Of a stretch of DNA of 5,795 bases, positions 4,640-5,795 are shown in pieces. The position numbers were made by a program, and so were the translations under genes. The DNA comes from Bacteroidota bacterium (GTDB lineage Bacteria; Bacteroidota; Bacteroidia; Bacteroidales; UBA10428), in the NCBI GenBank assembly GCA_017860375.1, contig JAGDMB010000177.1, forward strand, positions 1 through 5,795. Reading direction: 5' to 3'. The number at the start of each line of letters is the position of its first letter. Position 1 is the first letter of the stretch. The notes below the pieces were generated by a model. It worked only from the letters and a program-made list of their open reading frames with translations, was not told the DNA's origin and made no database searches.

Positions 4640-5795
4640 ATGGAAGTCCGAAAAGAAATAAAGACACTTCTCTGGATCTTCGCCTTGTTTGCGATTGCTT
4701 TCTTTCTTCCCCTGGAAAGCACTCGTTTTAATACCGCCCTGGACGCTGCACTCGATCTGATAAAATGGTATGCTCGCGAGCATGTGGTTTTGTGCCTGTT
4801 GCCTGCTTTTTTTATCGCGGGGGTGATCTCCGTTTTTGTAAGCCAGGCTTCGGTGCTGAAATATTTCGGGGCCAATGCAAAAAAATGGTTAGCGTATTCG
4901 GTGGCCGCAGTCTCCGGAACCATTCTGGCCGTGTGTTCCTGTACCATCCTGCCCCTGTTCTCAAGCATTCACAAGCGGGGTGCCGGACTGGGACCCGCTA
5001 TTGCATTCCTGTATTCGGGACCAGCCATCAACATCCTTGCGATTATTCTCACGGCCCGCATCCTGGGATTTGAAATGGGTGTGGCCCGGGTGGCCGGTGC
5101 GGTATCCTTCAGTGTCATCATTGGATTGATCATGGCCTTCCTGTACCGCAAGGAAGAAAAAGTGCGGAAGGAGGAACAAATGAATATTGCCAGCATGCCT
5201 GAAAAACGCCCCATGCGACAGACCATGTTTCATTTTTTCACCCTGGTATTCATCCTGATTTTTGCCAACTGGGGAAAACCAGCCGTGGGTGATACCACAA
5301 GCACATGGTTTCATATATGGTTTTATAGATGGTATATCACTGGTTTTTTCGGCCTTTTGCTGGGTTTCTCCCTGATAAAAATCCTGAAAATCAAATGGCA
5401 ATGGGTTTTATCATCGGGTCTTGCGATCATAGCCTCCGCTGTTCTGGCTTCCCACTTTATTGAAAATGCAAAAATGGCACCACTGGTTCCCATGCTGGTC
5501 GGTATAATTTCACTAAGTATTATCACAATAATGGATAAGAATGATAGCGAGAACAGGGAATGGGCTTTGGCAACATGGGATTTTACCAGGCAAATTTTAC
5601 CCCTGCTTGCAATAGGTATTGTAACAGCCGGCTTTTTACTGGGTTCAACACATGATGGGAAAACAATTGCTGGTATTATTCCCGGCCAGTGGATCTCTGC
5701 CCTGGTGGGAGGGAATTCTTTATTCTCCAACCTTTTTGCCTCCGTGGTAGGCGCCTTTATGTATTTTGCAACCCTTACTGAAGTGCCCATTGTTC
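4640..5795 (+). CDS. ArsP/DUF318-type permease, 3' end cut by the window
   Basis: The frame from the ATG at 4640 stays open to the window end and gives 385 residues of an inner-membrane permease of the ArsP_1 (DUF318, PF03773) superfamily. Family marks are C99-S-C101 in AVCSCTILPLFSSIHKRGAGLGPAIAFLYSGPAIN, and near the end YFATLTEVPIV (381-385). These are the two halves of the internally repeated core, each with a G-rich or P-rich loop. About eight to ten hydrophobic stretches are visible: 10-24, 48-68, 86-106, 117-138, 149-169, 195-210, 231-249, 256-271, 281-298 and 318-336. Between 170 and 195 lies a charged cytosolic loop (RKEEKVRKEEQ). ArsP exports trivalent organoarsenicals, while longer relatives such as the SO_0444 type have been linked to copper/zinc; this protein is longer than the short ArsP form. 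Metalloid export is favoured by the operon. The remaining end after TEVPIV, usually one or two membrane segments, lies outside. Confidence 0.86.
   Translation, partial: MEVRKEIKTLLWIFALFAIAFFLPLESTRFNTALDAALDLIKWYAREHVVLCLLPAFFIAGVISVFVSQASVLKYFGANAKKWLAYSVAAVSGTILAVCSCTILPLFSSIHKRGAGLGPAIAFLYSGPAINILAIILTARILGFEMGVARVAGAVSFSVIIGLIMAFLYRKEEKVRKEEQMNIASMPEKRPMRQTMFHFFTLVFILIFANWGKPAVGDTTSTWFHIWFYRWYITGFFGLLLGFSLIKILKIKWQWVLSSGLAIIASAVLASHFIENAKMAPLVPMLVGIISLSIITIMDKNDSENREWALATWDFTRQILPLLAIGIVTAGFLLGSTHDGKTIAGIIPGQWISALVGGNSLFSNLFASVVGAFMYFATLTEVPIV

Noticed and set aside
4961..5790. Minus-strand open frames of 146 and 155 codons opposite the permease
   Set aside because: The plus strand encodes an uninterrupted permease with family motifs throughout; the antisense frames look like no known protein.
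1..5795. CRISPR array, tRNA, rRNA or riboswitch
   Set aside because: I saw no regularly spaced repeats and no tRNA, rRNA or riboswitch-like sequence in the gaps between genes.

Overview
This window looks like a Bacteroidota chromosome. Three things support that: the start of a two-component-propeller sensor of the kind that controls glycan-use loci, a secreted GH43 glycosidase next to it, and a textbook Bacteroidota promoter (TTTG, 19 bp, TAnnTTTG) in front of arsR. Most starts lack Shine-Dalgarno sequences, which also fits. All family assignments come from reading the translated sequence by eye; no database search was run.

Left part, minus strand (1-2172). Read in the direction of transcription, it starts with the decayed front half of an IS1595/ISXO2-like transposase (about 2172-1885). 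Next comes a secreted GH43 glycoside hydrolase with a C-terminal CBM6-like domain (1764-421). Last is the N-terminus of a periplasmic propeller sensor (236 to beyond position 1). This looks like the edge of a carbohydrate-use locus, probably for arabinose- or xylose-containing glycans. The long reading frame covering both the transposase remnant and the GH43 is an in-frame accident; the enzyme should start at 1764.

Middle (2265-2603, plus strand). A small cysteine-rich DUF3795 protein with 12 cysteines in 112 residues stands alone between the two loci.

Right part, plus strand (2735-5795). This is an arsenic/organoarsenical-type resistance operon: arsR, a 79-residue CPRC thioredoxin, an ArsF-family thioredoxin-like lipoprotein, an ArsG-family CcdA-like membrane protein, and an ArsP/DUF318-type permease cut off by the window end. 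ArsR, the small thioredoxin, ArsF and ArsG are packed with gaps of 68, 12 and 5 bp; a 110-bp gap with degenerate repeats precedes the permease. Two 18-bp sites of the form GTTCG-N8-CGAAC are probably ArsR operators. One covers the arsR promoter and start codon, and the other lies just before the thioredoxin gene.

Inferred teamwork: ArsR releases DNA on sensing thiophilic metalloid. The cytosolic CPRC thioredoxin, the two-cysteine membrane protein ArsG and the outward-facing lipoprotein ArsF could form a thiol relay across the inner membrane, like a split DsbD. The permease would export the (organo)metalloid. The relay reading competes with the published-style family names (nitroreductase subunit, efflux permease) and is the most interesting point in the window.
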